64,000 nucleotides of DNA from Bradyrhizobium sp. 132 (GTDB taxonomy: Bacteria; Pseudomonadota; Alphaproteobacteria; Rhizobiales; Xanthobacteraceae). The stretch is taken from positions 186,001-250,000 of the forward strand of contig NZ_JADPKY010000094.1 in NCBI RefSeq assembly GCF_023074185.1, given 5' to 3'. A program made the translations under genes and the position numbers. Below are positions 7,132-16,800 of the stretch, one piece after another (position 1 is the first letter of the stretch; every line of letters starts with the position of its first letter). The notes under the pieces are model-generated. The model had not been told where the DNA came from. It made no database searches and was given only the letters and a program-made list of their open reading frames with translations.

Positions 7132-9498
7132 TTACGCCGCCTTTGCATCCTGGATCGCGCGCCACACCCGCTCCGGGGTCAGCGGCATGTCGATGTGCTT
7201 GATGCCGTAGTCGGAGAGGGCGTCGATCACCGCGTTCACCACCGTCGACAGGCTGCCGGCGCAGCCGGCTTCGCCGCAGCCCTTGCTGCCGAGCGGATTG
7301 GTCGTCGCCGGCACGGGGTGGTCGCCGACCGTCATGAACGGAACGTCCTCGGCGCGCGGCAGGGCGTAGTCCATCAGCGAGCCCGTGATCGGCTGGCCGC
7401 TCTCGTCGTAGCGGATGTGCTCCATCAGCGCCTGCCCAATGCCCTGGACGACGCCGCCATGGAGCTGGCCCGCGACCAGCAGTGGGTTGATCACCGTGCC
7501 GAAATCGTTGACGGCGCTGTAGCGCACGATCTGCACGACGCCGGTTTCAGGGTCGATCTCGACCTCGGCGACATGGCAGCCGTTCGGGAAGGCCGACGGC
7601 ACCGGTTCGCTGGTGTGGTCGACGTCGAGGCTGTCGGGCACGCCCTCCGGCGTCTTGCCGTCATGCAGGCGCTTGGCGAGCTCCATGATGTCGATGCTGC
7701 GGTCGGTGCCGGCGATCGTGAAACTGCCGTCGGCGAATTCGATGTCGGCTTCGGACGCTTCCAGCATGTGCGCAGCGGCACGCTTGCCCTTTTCGATCAC
7801 GAGCTTGGCGGCACCTACGATCGCCATGCCGCTCGCGGTGATCGAGCGCGAACCGCCGGTGCCGTTGCCGGTGTGGACGATGTCGCTGTCGCCCTGCACC
7901 AGATTGACGCTGTCGAAGGGCACGCCAAGCTGCGCACACAGCACCTGCGCGAATGCGGATGCGTGGCCCTGGCCGTAATCGAGCGTGCCGGTGATGAGCT
8001 GCACGGAGCCGTCGGGATCGAACACGATCTTGCCGAGCTCGACGCCGGGAGGTGCCGTAACCTCCAGATAGGAGCCGACGGCGATACCGCGCAGCTTGCC
8101 GGCCTTCTTGCTCTCCTTCTTGCGCTTGGCAAAATTCTCGTGGTCGGAGATTTCGAGCGCCTTGTTGAAGACAGCCTGGAAGTCGCCGCTGTCATAAGTG
8201 ACGCCGGAGGACGCGGCGAACGGCATCTGGTTCTGCTTGATGAAGTTGCGCTTGCGCAAGGTCAGCCGGTTGATGCCCATCTCGCCGGCGGCGCGGTCGA
8301 TCAGCCGCTCCATGTAGTAGTTGGCCTCGGGCCGGCCGGCGCCGCGATAGGCGCCCATCAGCGTGGTGTTGGTCAGCACCGTCTTGATGTCGACGGCCAT
8401 CAGCGGTGTGCGATAGACGCTGGAAAAGTTCTTGCTGGTGTTGAGCGAGAGCGGACTGGGCGCAACGCCGGTGATGTAGGCACCGAGATTGCCGTAGCCT
8501 TCGAGCTTTGCCGCGAGGAAATGCCCCTCGGCGTCAAGCGCCAGCTCGGCATGAATCTTCTGGGCGCGGCCGTGGCTGTCGGACAAGAAGCTGGTGGAGC
8601 GTTCGTCCAGCCACTTCACCGGGCGGCCGAGCTCCTTGGCCGCGTACAGGATGCACATGTATTCAGGGTAGTTGACGTTCTTCATGCCGAAGGAGCCGCC
8701 GACATTGGCGGTGAGGATGCGCACCTTCTCGTTCGGCACTTTCAGGTTCTTGGCGAGGTTGGCGCGGTTGCCGGCGACGCCCTGCGTCGGCATCTGGATG
8801 GTGTAGCGCTCGGTCTTCTTGTCGTAGGAGGCAAGGCCAACGCGGGGCTCCATCGAGACCACGGCGACGCGGGTGTTCTCGATGTCGACCTTGGTCACGT
8901 GAGCGGCGCCGGCGAAGGCGGCGTTGACCTTCTCGATGTCGCCATAATGGTAGTCGAGCGCGACATTGTTCGGGATGTGGTCGTAGAGTTGCGGCGCGCC
9001 GGGTTTTGCGGCGTCCTCGGGCTCGGTCACCGCGGCCAGCGGCTCGATGTCGAGCTCGACCGCCTCGGCCGCGTCGCGCGCCTGGGCCAGCGTCTCCGCG
9101 ACCACGAAGGCGACGGGATCGCCGACGAAGCGAACCTTGTCGGTCGCCAGCGGCTGGCGGTTGGTCTGGCGCAGGGGGGAGCCGTCGCGGTTCTTCAGCG
9201 GCAGGCCGCAGGTGAAGGGGCCATAGCCGGCCGCATCGAGGTCCGTGCCGGTCCAGACCCCCAGCACGCCCGGCAGTGCCTTGGCGGCGTCGGTGTTGAT
9301 GCCGCGGATGATACCATGGGCATGGGCGGAGCGGACGACGACGGCATGGGCCTGGCCGGGCAGGTTGAAATCGTCGGTATAGCGGCCCTTGCCGCGCACC
9401 AGCGTGTCGTCCTCCTTGCGGCGGACCGGCTGCCCGACACCGTATTTTTGCAGTGCAATAGCGTTTTCGAGCGTGGATGATTTCGTGTGTTCTTGCAT
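7132..9498 (-). CDS. Xanthine dehydrogenase-family molybdopterin-binding subunit (CoxL form II-like)
   Basis: 788 residues from ATG 9498; an alternative ATG at 9522 is possible, and neither has a strong ribosome site. The N-terminal Ald_Xan_dh_C-type domain starts with VGQPVRRKEDDTLVRGKGRYTDD. The molybdenum-cofactor domains contain SFGMKN, AYRGAGRPEANYYMERLID and GTGGSRSI, and end with GCGEAGCAGSL, whose Glu is the conserved catalytic base. AYRGAGR, rather than AYRCSFR, is the loop of form II CoxL-like enzymes, so an aldehyde or other hydroxylation substrate is more likely than CO. Medium (FAD) and small (2Fe-2S) subunit genes are not adjacent, so partners would have to be encoded elsewhere. 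It is transcribed divergently from the ppx gene. Confidence 0.9.
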   Translation of the reverse strand: MQEHTKSSTLENAIALQKYGVGQPVRRKEDDTLVRGKGRYTDDFNLPGQAHAVVVRSAHAHGIIRGINTDAAKALPGVLGVWTGTDLDAAGYGPFTCGLPLKNRDGSPLRQTNRQPLATDKVRFVGDPVAFVVAETLAQARDAAEAVELDIEPLAAVTEPEDAAKPGAPQLYDHIPNNVALDYHYGDIEKVNAAFAGAAHVTKVDIENTRVAVVSMEPRVGLASYDKKTERYTIQMPTQGVAGNRANLAKNLKVPNEKVRILTANVGGSFGMKNVNYPEYMCILYAAKELGRPVKWLDERSTSFLSDSHGRAQKIHAELALDAEGHFLAAKLEGYGNLGAYITGVAPSPLSLNTSKNFSSVYRTPLMAVDIKTVLTNTTLMGAYRGAGRPEANYYMERLIDRAAGEMGINRLTLRKRNFIKQNQMPFAASSGVTYDSGDFQAVFNKALEISDHENFAKRKKESKKAGKLRGIAVGSYLEVTAPPGVELGKIVFDPDGSVQLITGTLDYGQGHASAFAQVLCAQLGVPFDSVNLVQGDSDIVHTGNGTGGSRSITASGMAIVGAAKLVIEKGKRAAAHMLEASEADIEFADGSFTIAGTDRSIDIMELAKRLHDGKTPEGVPDSLDVDHTSEPVPSAFPNGCHVAEVEIDPETGVVQIVRYSAVNDFGTVINPLLVAGQLHGGVVQGIGQALMEHIRYDESGQPITGSLMDYALPRAEDVPFMTVGDHPVPATTNPLGSKGCGEAGCAGSLSTVVNAVIDALSDYGIKHIDMPLTPERVWRAIQDAKAA

Positions 9499-9707
9499 GG
9501 AAATGACCTGAAAAGCCGGCATTTGCGCATTTTCGCGCCAGCGGGGGACCGGATCCTGTTGAGATAACCCACCGGCCCGTTCACGACAACGCACGAATGG
9601 ACATGGTCCCATGTGATGCGTTGTTGCGCAGGACTGACGCACTGCTAATGTTTCAGGCGAAAAAGCAATTCCAGCTCGGCCCACCCGGCCGCGGAAAGAC
9701 AATTTGT

Positions 9708-10778
9708 ATGAATGACCACACGCGGCTCCGCGACGGCCTTGCGCCGCACGGTGAGCTGGGGTCGATGGCGGCGGTGGCGTTTGCCACGGAACCGGCCGTC
9801 GGCGCGCAAGCGCCGGGAACCGGCGTCTATGCGGCGCTGGACCTCGGCACCAACAATTGCAGGCTCCTGATCGCCTGTCCCACCCATGACGGCTTTCGCG
9901 TGGTCGATTCGTTCTCGCGCATCATCCGGCTCGGCGAGGGTGTCTCGGCAACCGGCTGCATCAGCGAGGCCGCGATCGAGCGCGCCGTCGTGGCGCTCGG
10001 CATCTGCCGCGACAAGATCAATCTGCGCAAAGCCAAGCGATTGCGGCTGATCGCCACCGAGGCCTGCCGTGCGGCTTCGAATGCGGAGGATTTTCGCAGC
10101 CGCGTCGCGGCCGAGACCGGCATCGAGCTCGAGGTGATCGACCGCGAGACCGAGGCGGCGCTCGCCGTGCTCGGCTGCTCGCCGCTGGTCGATCCCAGGG
10201 GGCGGGGCGCGATCCTGTTCGACATCGGCGGCGGCTCGACCGAGCTGGTGCGGATCGAGCGCGACTCGGAGAATCCAGAGCCGCGCATAAAAGCCTGGAT
10301 GTCGATTCCGTTCGGTGTGGTCACACTGGCCGAGCAATTCGGCGGGCGCGACGTGACGCCGGAGATCTACGCTGCGATGGAGCGCGAGGTCGCCCGTCAC
10401 ATCACGCCGTTCGCCGAACAGCATGGCGGCGATCTTGCCGACATGCATCTGCTCGGCACGTCGGGCACGGTGACGACGCTTGCCGGCATCCATCTCAAGC
10501 TCGCGCGCTACGACCGGCGCCGGATCGACAGCATCTGGATGAATGATACCGACGTCACCGCGACCATCAACATGCTGCTCGGCATGAGCTACGAGGAACG
10601 CGCCGGCAACAGCTGCATCAGCGTCGAGCGCGCCGATCTCGTGCTGGCCGGCTGCGCCATCCTCGATGCGATCCGCCGCGCCTTTCCGCTGCCGCGCCTG
10701 CGCGTCGCCGACCGGGGCCTGCGCGAGGGCATGCTGGTCGAGATGATGCGCGAAGACGGCGCACTCAGGAGCTGGTGA
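9708..10778 (+). CDS. Ppx/GppA family exopolyphosphatase / pppGpp phosphohydrolase
   Basis: 356 residues from ATG 9708, with GGAAAG about 11 bases upstream; a longer frame to 9597 adds residues without family similarity. The ASKHA-fold motifs are YAALDLGTNNCRLLIA, RETEAALAVLG, LFDIGGGSTELVRIE and LLGTSGTVTTLAGI, ending with RVADRGLREGMLVEMM, all typical of Ppx/GppA. This is the short form without the HD domain. The protein would hydrolyse polyphosphate or the 5' phosphate of pppGpp. The rlmE gene begins two bases after the stop, so the pair forms an operon, an arrangement common in Hyphomicrobiales. Confidence 0.92.
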   Translation: MNDHTRLRDGLAPHGELGSMAAVAFATEPAVGAQAPGTGVYAALDLGTNNCRLLIACPTHDGFRVVDSFSRIIRLGEGVSATGCISEAAIERAVVALGICRDKINLRKAKRLRLIATEACRAASNAEDFRSRVAAETGIELEVIDRETEAALAVLGCSPLVDPRGRGAILFDIGGGSTELVRIERDSENPEPRIKAWMSIPFGVVTLAEQFGGRDVTPEIYAAMEREVARHITPFAEQHGGDLADMHLLGTSGTVTTLAGIHLKLARYDRRRIDSIWMNDTDVTATINMLLGMSYEERAGNSCISVERADLVLAGCAILDAIRRAFPLPRLRVADRGLREGMLVEMMREDGALRSW

Positions 10779-10779
10779 G

Positions 10780-11466
10780 ATGGCCAAGGACACCACCGGC
10801 CGCTTGCACGTCCAGGTCAAGACCCATGGCAAGCGCAAATTGTCGTCGAAGCTCTGGCTGGAGCGGCAGCTCAACGACCCCTATGTCATCAAGGCGAAGG
10901 CGCTGGGCTATCGCTCGCGCGCCGCGTTCAAGCTGCTGGAGATCGACGACAAATATCGGCTGCTCAAGCACGGCATGGCGGTGGTCGATCTCGGCGCTGC
11001 GCCGGGCGGCTGGAGCCAGATCGCCGCCAAGCGCGTCGGCTCGGTCGACGGCAAGGGCAAGGTGATCGCGATCGACCTGTTGGACATCCCCGAGATTGCC
11101 GGCGTCGAGTTCGCTCAGCTCGATTTCATGGACAATGACGCGCCGGACAAGCTCAAGGCCATGCTCGACGGCGGCGCCGATGTCGTGATGTCCGACATGG
11201 CCGCCAACACCACGGGCCACCGCAAGACCGACCAGCTCCGCATCGTCGGCCTGATCGAGACCGCCGCCGCCTTTGCCTGCGACGTGCTGAAGCCCGGCGG
11301 AACTTTTTTGGCAAAGGCGTTCCAGAGCGGCGCCGACGCCGAGCTGCTCGCCCAGCTCAAGCGCGATTTTGCGACGGTGCGTCACGTCAAGCCTGCCGCA
11401 AGCCGTGCGGATTCCTCGGAGCGCTACGTGCTCGCGACGGGATTTCGGGGCGGGGCGACGGAATAG
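10780..11466 (+). CDS. rlmE: 23S rRNA (uridine-2'-O)-methyltransferase RlmE (FtsJ/RrmJ)
   Basis: 228 residues. The N-terminal RNA-binding stretch SRAAFKLLEIDDKYRLL contains the first catalytic lysine. The SAM-binding motif VVDLGAAPGGWSQ follows, then the conserved DVVMSDMAANTTGH (catalytic Asp) and GGTFLAKAFQSG (catalytic Lys), with the family glutamate near the end. The order matches the K-D-K-E tetrad of RrmJ, which methylates U2552 in the ribosomal A-loop. Translation is probably coupled to ppx, since TGA, one base and ATG follow directly. Confidence 0.95.
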   Translation: MAKDTTGRLHVQVKTHGKRKLSSKLWLERQLNDPYVIKAKALGYRSRAAFKLLEIDDKYRLLKHGMAVVDLGAAPGGWSQIAAKRVGSVDGKGKVIAIDLLDIPEIAGVEFAQLDFMDNDAPDKLKAMLDGGADVVMSDMAANTTGHRKTDQLRIVGLIETAAAFACDVLKPGGTFLAKAFQSGADAELLAQLKRDFATVRHVKPAASRADSSERYVLATGFRGGATE

Positions 11467-11506
11467 CAACAAACTCCGTCATTGCTCGCAATGGCGAGAA
11501 GAGAGA

Positions 11507-13090
11507 CTATCCCAGCCGCTGATCCCGCGCGTCCTGGGTATCCTCCGTCGCTGCCTTGATGGCGGCACTCGCCGCGCCCTTGCCCGCACCCTTGCGGCTC
11601 GCGATCTCGACCGCCTTGCGGCCGGAGACTTCGTGGCCGGCATCATCGGGCATCTGCCAGAAGAACCAGCTCGACGCAGCCGAGGTCAGGGCGATCACGA
11701 CGAAGGCCGGCGCAAACACGGTGGCGTTGAGCTCGCTGACATGGCTGAGCCACATCGTGGTCTCCACCGAGGCGGCACCCACGGCGACGCCGGCCGAGAC
11801 CGCGAGCTGCTGGTTGACGCTGACGAGCGTGGTGGCGCGGCTCATCTGCGCAGTCTCGACGTCGGCATAGGCCACCGTGTTGATCGCGGTGAACTCCAGC
11901 GAGCGGAAGAAGCCGCCGATCACCAGGATGATCATGATGATGAGCAGTGGCGTCGTCACAGTGAACAGCGCACAGGCGGCGAGGAAAACCGCGCTGACGA
12001 GTGCGTTCACCGTCATCAGATTGCGGAAGCCGAACGTGCGGATGATGCGTGCGGCCAGCGCCTTCATGCCCATGGCGCCGAGCGAAGAGCCAAACGTGAC
12101 GAGACCGGACTTGAACGGTGACAGGCCGAAGCCGATCTGCATCAGCAGCGGCAACAGGAACGGCAGCGCGCCGATGCCGAGCCGGAATATGAACCCGCCG
12201 AGAATGGCCGCGCGCAGCGTCGGAAGCCTCAGCAGCGAGAAGTCGAGCACCGGCGATCCCGTCCGCCGCGCGTGAATGACGTAGAGCGTCATCGAGATCG
12301 ATCCGCCGACGACCAGGGCGGCAATCGTGCTCCACGGCAACAGATTGAGACCGGCAACCGACAGCCCGAAGGCGATGCCGGCGAGGCCGAGGCCCGCCAG
12401 CACCATGCCGTAGAGGTCGAACGGCTCGCGTTCCTCGCTCTTGATGGGATCGATGAAGCGCAAGGCCATGAAAATGCCGAGCAGCCCGATCGGGATGTTG
12501 ATCAGGAAGATCCAGTGCCACGACGCATAGGTGGTGATGAAGCCGCCGAGCGGCGGCCCGATCACTGGGCCGATCAGGGCAGGGACCGTCACCCAGGCCA
12601 TTGCATTGACCAGCGCGCTCTTGTCGACGGAGCGCAGCAGCACGAGGCGTCCGACCGGGGTCATCATCGCTCCGCCCATGCCTTGCAGGATGCGCGCGAA
12701 CACGAAATCGTTGACGGATGTCGAGAGCGCGCAGCCGACCGAGCCGACCATGAACACGCCGACCGCGATCGCAAACACCATGCGCGCGCCGAACCGGTCG
12801 GCAGTCCAGCCGCTCGCCGGGATGAACACCGCAAGCGACAGCAGATAGGAGGTGATCGCGAGCTTGAGCGTCAACGGGCTGGTGCCGATGTCGGCCGCGA
12901 TCGCCGGCAGCGATGTGGCGATGACCGTCGAATCCATGTTCTCCATGAATAGCGCCGTAGCGACAATCAAAGGTATTACACGCTGTTTATTCAATAGCTT
13001 AGCCCGTTCGCTGCGGCCTTTGGGTATGTACAAATGGCACGGAATGGTAGGCTTTTGCACCCAATTCCGGGGAATATCCGGGGAGCGCAT
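11507..13090 (-). CDS. MFS transporter, EmrB/QacA-type, with an island-supplied N-terminus
   Basis: A DHA2-like major facilitator with about 12-14 hydrophobic segments. Motif A is GWTADRFGARMVF, and the motif C-like stretch is WVTVPALIGPVIGPPLGGF. It probably exports drugs or toxic compounds with protons. The reading frame crosses the left end of the genomic island. Residues from MENMDST onward are chromosomal, while the preceding NKQRVIPLIVATALF comes from the island. The native first 20 codons (MVDKQRVIPLIVATALFMEN) sit 8.9 kb away at 21869. The start is uncertain: ATG 13090, TTG 13102, or TTG 12994 (NKQRV), which best matches the native length. The transporter is therefore probably still intact but under a new, island-derived promoter. 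Confidence 0.85.
   Translation of the reverse strand: MRSPDIPRNWVQKPTIPCHLYIPKGRSERAKLLNKQRVIPLIVATALFMENMDSTVIATSLPAIAADIGTSPLTLKLAITSYLLSLAVFIPASGWTADRFGARMVFAIAVGVFMVGSVGCALSTSVNDFVFARILQGMGGAMMTPVGRLVLLRSVDKSALVNAMAWVTVPALIGPVIGPPLGGFITTYASWHWIFLINIPIGLLGIFMALRFIDPIKSEEREPFDLYGMVLAGLGLAGIAFGLSVAGLNLLPWSTIAALVVGGSISMTLYVIHARRTGSPVLDFSLLRLPTLRAAILGGFIFRLGIGALPFLLPLLMQIGFGLSPFKSGLVTFGSSLGAMGMKALAARIIRTFGFRNLMTVNALVSAVFLAACALFTVTTPLLIIMIILVIGGFFRSLEFTAINTVAYADVETAQMSRATTLVSVNQQLAVSAGVAVGAASVETTMWLSHVSELNATVFAPAFVVIALTSAASSWFFWQMPDDAGHEVSGRKAVEIASRKGAGKGAASAAIKAATEDTQDARDQRLG
12937..12949. other. Left attachment core (attL)
   Basis: TGTTCTCCATGAA, identical to 21809-21821. It corresponds to codons for the peptide FMEN of the MFS transporter on the minus strand. 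Sequence to its left is chromosomal transporter gene; sequence to its right is island DNA that still encodes a similar peptide. Confidence 0.75.
13069..13084 (+). repeat. Candidate integrase arm-type site, left
   Basis: GGGGAATATCCGGGGA, matching 15 of 16 bases of a copy at 21737-21752 in the same orientation. One copy lies near each island end, inside the cores, which is the expected place for tyrosine-integrase arm sites. Confidence 0.5.
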
Positions 13091-13218
13091 TTGCCTTAGC
13101 AAGACGGCTCAAGTTGAACTGGTGGGCGGCGGCACCAGTATAGGACTCAGCACTTGCGGACTTCCCCCGGATGAGGGCGACCGCGAGTTTTTGAGCCGCT
13201 TCGTGGTACGGTGGGTCT

Positions 13219-13488
13219 ATGCGCACTCTAAGGTATCTTTTGATTATTACGTCGTTCGGGACGGCGGCGTTTCTGACGTACATCTGCTTAACCGAGCGGG
13301 TGCACGCCCCGGAGACGATCGCCTTCTTCATCGCTGCCTGCGTGGTGAACGGCATATATTTGACAAGAACGGCACCGTCTAACTGGCCAGCAAAGTCGCG
13401 GATATACCGTCTGTTTGATCTCTGGCTCGATGCCAAGGAGAGCGAGCTAAAGGCGCGGTCGAGGCACACCACGAAATCCGAGGGCTGA
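13219..13488 (+). CDS. Small putative membrane protein, unknown
   Basis: 89 residues. Two hydrophobic segments, about residues 5-25 (LRYLLIITSFGTAAFLTYI) and 33-50 (ETIAFFIAACVVNGIYL), are followed by a charged tail rich in Lys, Arg and Glu, probably cytoplasmic. No family is recognised. It lies just inside the left end of the island, on the strand opposite to the nuclease-NACHT gene. The ribosome site is weak (GGTGGG). It could be island cargo or an accessory of the neighbouring defence-like gene; that is inference. Confidence 0.45.
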   Translation: MRTLRYLLIITSFGTAAFLTYICLTERVHAPETIAFFIAACVVNGIYLTRTAPSNWPAKSRIYRLFDLWLDAKESELKARSRHTTKSEG

Positions 13489-13833
13489 AACGCGCAATGT
13501 TTCGCGGATGGTGGGCCCGGCAGGAGCATCCACCATTCTCGCAAAGCCTTGATCTCTCAGAGGCAACTGGAAGAGTGTGGAACAGAATGTCCCACCCAAA
13601 TGCTCCACATCCATCCATAGCCTATGCATGCGCAATTTCATAGTCAGCAAGCCTGCGGACGAGCAGACATCAATGGAGTTCAGCGCACATTGTTGGTGCC
13701 CGGTGTCGCGGGGAGCCTTGGTTATATCTGTAGGTTGGCCTGTAGCCGGGAAACGCCGCTTGATAGCACGTTAGGTCCTACGCGCGCTGTGCATCCGGCA
13801 CTCAAGACCAGGAGGCTATACCGTTCCCTGCCA
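13489..13833. other. Gene-poor stretch at the left end of the island
   Basis: About 345 bases between a small membrane protein gene and the 3' end of the nuclease-NACHT gene. Several short frames of 60-80 codons exist on both strands, but none has a ribosome site, hydrophobic pattern or family motif that would support a gene. No terminator with a clear T tract was seen. Confidence 0.5.
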
Positions 13834-16800
13834 TCATCCATTGGTAAGTCGCGCCGGCTGATGACGTGCTGAGACCACGGGTAACAGCACCTCAAAGCTC
13901 TCCTGTGGTAGCTCTAAAGCTTCCCAAACGCTTGCGTTGGTTAGGTCCGACTTACGTGCATCAAGCGCCTTCCGTGCGGGCCCAATATAGTTCCTCCACT
14001 TTGGCGAATTACTCTGCCTCAGTTTCTTTATTACCATTGTCAAAATATCCAACCGGCGTTCGATCTCAAGAAGCTCCCCGGACAAAAAGGCGCTGATCAG
14101 CGCCGAGTGGTCAGAGATGCCCAACACATCCTCGACACACTCTTCCAGATTGGGACAATCCACGAGCCTAACAATAGCCGTGGCGAGCCGAGCATTGAGA
14201 CTGCTGTCTTCGCTCAAGGGACCAACCTTTGAGAAGAGTTGCAATAGTCTAGCGGTTCCGTTTGCATCGTCGTTGCAGAGGATGAGTGCAGCCGGGTACA
14301 GCAATCCCTCGAAGTCTGGGTGTTCCTCAACGGTTTTAAGAACAATGTCGCGAATTGCGGGATGGTTTGCCTCATAGCCGTCGGATAACGAGAGCAGATT
14401 CCCCAGCTTGTTTGCGATGGCGGGCGGGCTCCACATCCGTTGGTCCAGTCCCAAAGCAAACTCGATTGCTCCATGGGAAAACCGGTATCTGCTACTCAGT
14501 AGAACATCCAAAATAAGTTCAGCCTCACTTTCGGACGAAACATCTCGGCGAGGACCAAATGAAACTAAGGAGGCCGCTGCGTCGCGGAGTGCGGCGCCCA
14601 TTCTGCGGTTTTCTACCTTCCTAGAGATAGCAATTAGCCGCTGAATCATAGCCATTGGCGCGCTAGGCCGATCGACCCCGTCCAGCCATAGAGGTGCACC
14701 TCGTTCAGCAATCTCCGGACCGAACCAGCCTACCTCTGTTGCACAGCAGAAGTCATTCTCGACGAGCCCGACTGTTTTCCAACGCTTTTCCGCGGCGATC
14801 CATTGATCGACGTCGCCCCTAGATCCTGCCTCAATCTCAGAAGCAAGCCTCTTAAGGTGCTCTGCCGCTCCGGTAGCCTCCCTAAGTAGGGTCGAAATGG
14901 GCCATGGCAAAATCCGAGACAGCGCGCGCACCGATCCTACTTTGCTGTCAGCAAAAGCCCTTATGCAAGCAGCCAAGTTCTTCTTTGATGGTGAACTCGC
15001 GAACTGCGCAGCAAGTCGCATTGCCTCCCATGCGGGTTTTGAAAAATCGTCGCCCTCAAGCGTGCCAATTGGGCTGTGAATTGGGACGAACCGCAAGTTG
15101 CACGCTTTTGGAAATTCGGAGTCTAGCAGCCGCACATTCCTCCAGGGTGGGGCTTTCTCTCCTGTAACGAGGCGATCCGCAAAATTCATTTTGCGGAGAC
15201 GGGTGTAGTCGAGACGGTCGTCTCGTTTTTGTCGTGTCAGCCGGTTTGCAAATCCGTGTATCAGCAATCCCAAAGTTGGCCCGGCGTTCGAGAGAGCGAG
15301 AGCCAAATGATCGATCACGCGCTGACTTCCAAGAGGAAAGGCAATCTCCTCCCAAGCTTCGATGTCAATCGTTCCGTCGGTGGGCCAAAGCTGAATTATG
15401 AGATCATCTGCCCAAGCCTTGCCCAATTGGCTGATTTGAAAAATCAGCTTCCAAGTAGACAGTGCACTCGCTCGGCTACCCTCCACTATTCGACGAGTGA
15501 GGTCGTCACGTAAAAGCTCGGCCATGCTTTCATCGCAGACGGTAGCCAGCCGATAATCTAAGGTATCCTTACCCAAATCGAGTTGTTCGAGCGCATGCTG
15601 AAGTAAGGGGCGCCTGAAGTTTGGGTGGTCTAGCGCAACGCCGTCAGCCAACAAGTCCAGAGCAAGGCGCGCTCCGTTCCTGGACACCATATCAGGTTCA
15701 GTCGTGTCCATCTGTCTCGCTATTTGGGTAATGACGGGGCGCCGGTAGTGGAGTGCGTCATCCGCGAAGCAGCGGCTCGCCGCAATTTGAAAGACGTGGC
15801 GCCAATGTGAATGCCCTGCGATATGTGACAGGCGCTTATCCATTTCCGCTTGGTCACCTGAGGTGATGGCCGCAGCAGCCATAAACTCCTGAAGGGACCT
15901 GACGTCAAAGCTGACCGTGCCCTCGACCTGTTGAGACAACAGAACGAGGCGATCGATCGCCAGCTTCATTAGTTCGTCAACTCGGTGTGACAATTCAGCG
16001 CCTGCAAAACCCTCGGAGCTGAGATAATTGTGGATCAGGAGGCGAAGCCGTTCATGCGTAAAGCGGCTTCCCGCGCCACCGCCGTGCTCGCTGTCAGTTT
16101 GCAGCACCAGCCCCGCCCGGTGATGTATTGGGCCCAAATGCCCCCAGTGTCGCTCAAGGATTTTTTGGAGTTCTCCGCCTTTTGCTTTCTCTCGTTTTTT
16201 CAAAACTTCAAAGTATTCGTGGAATAGCGTCCAACGTGCGGTGGGAACTCCACCGCCAGTGTCAACGATGAAATGCAAGATCGTAACTTGAAGCGGCGAC
16301 GTCATAAGTCGTGCTGTAGCTGCTTGGCCTGCTGCCACAACGAGCGAAGCATGAACGTCCGCTCTTCTCAAAGAATCGTCTGGATAGCGAGCTTCTCCGA
16401 AGGCTTTTGCATACCGAAGGGCCTGCTCCGGCCGCAAGTCTGCTAGCCGCCAGTGTTCCCAGACGTTTTCATCTAAGTCCTTATTGTAGCCTTGTGGCCG
16501 CGTTGTAACTAGGATCAGGATGTCAGCATTCAGCTCGTTAACTTCCATCAGAAATGAGTTTATGGCTTCCAAGACCGCGGGGCGCTCTCCGGTCGGCGGG
16601 ACTTCATCCAAACCATCAAGTACCAATAGCCACGGGTAGTCTTGGAGCCACTTCCGCAAGTCGGAACGATCAATGTCATCGTCTCCAGCCGAGCCGATCT
16701 CGCTTGCAATATGACTTAGCAGCGAGGGAGGGCGGATGCTCTGTTGACGAGCGGCGCTGACAACGTCGGCGAACCTCGGAAGCGAAACGTGGCACGGAAA

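Noticed and set aside
6592..9480. Long open frame on the + strand opposite the CoxL-like gene (962 codons)
   Set aside because: It is the antisense of a clear family member with conserved motifs on the minus strand; high G+C content keeps the opposite frame open.
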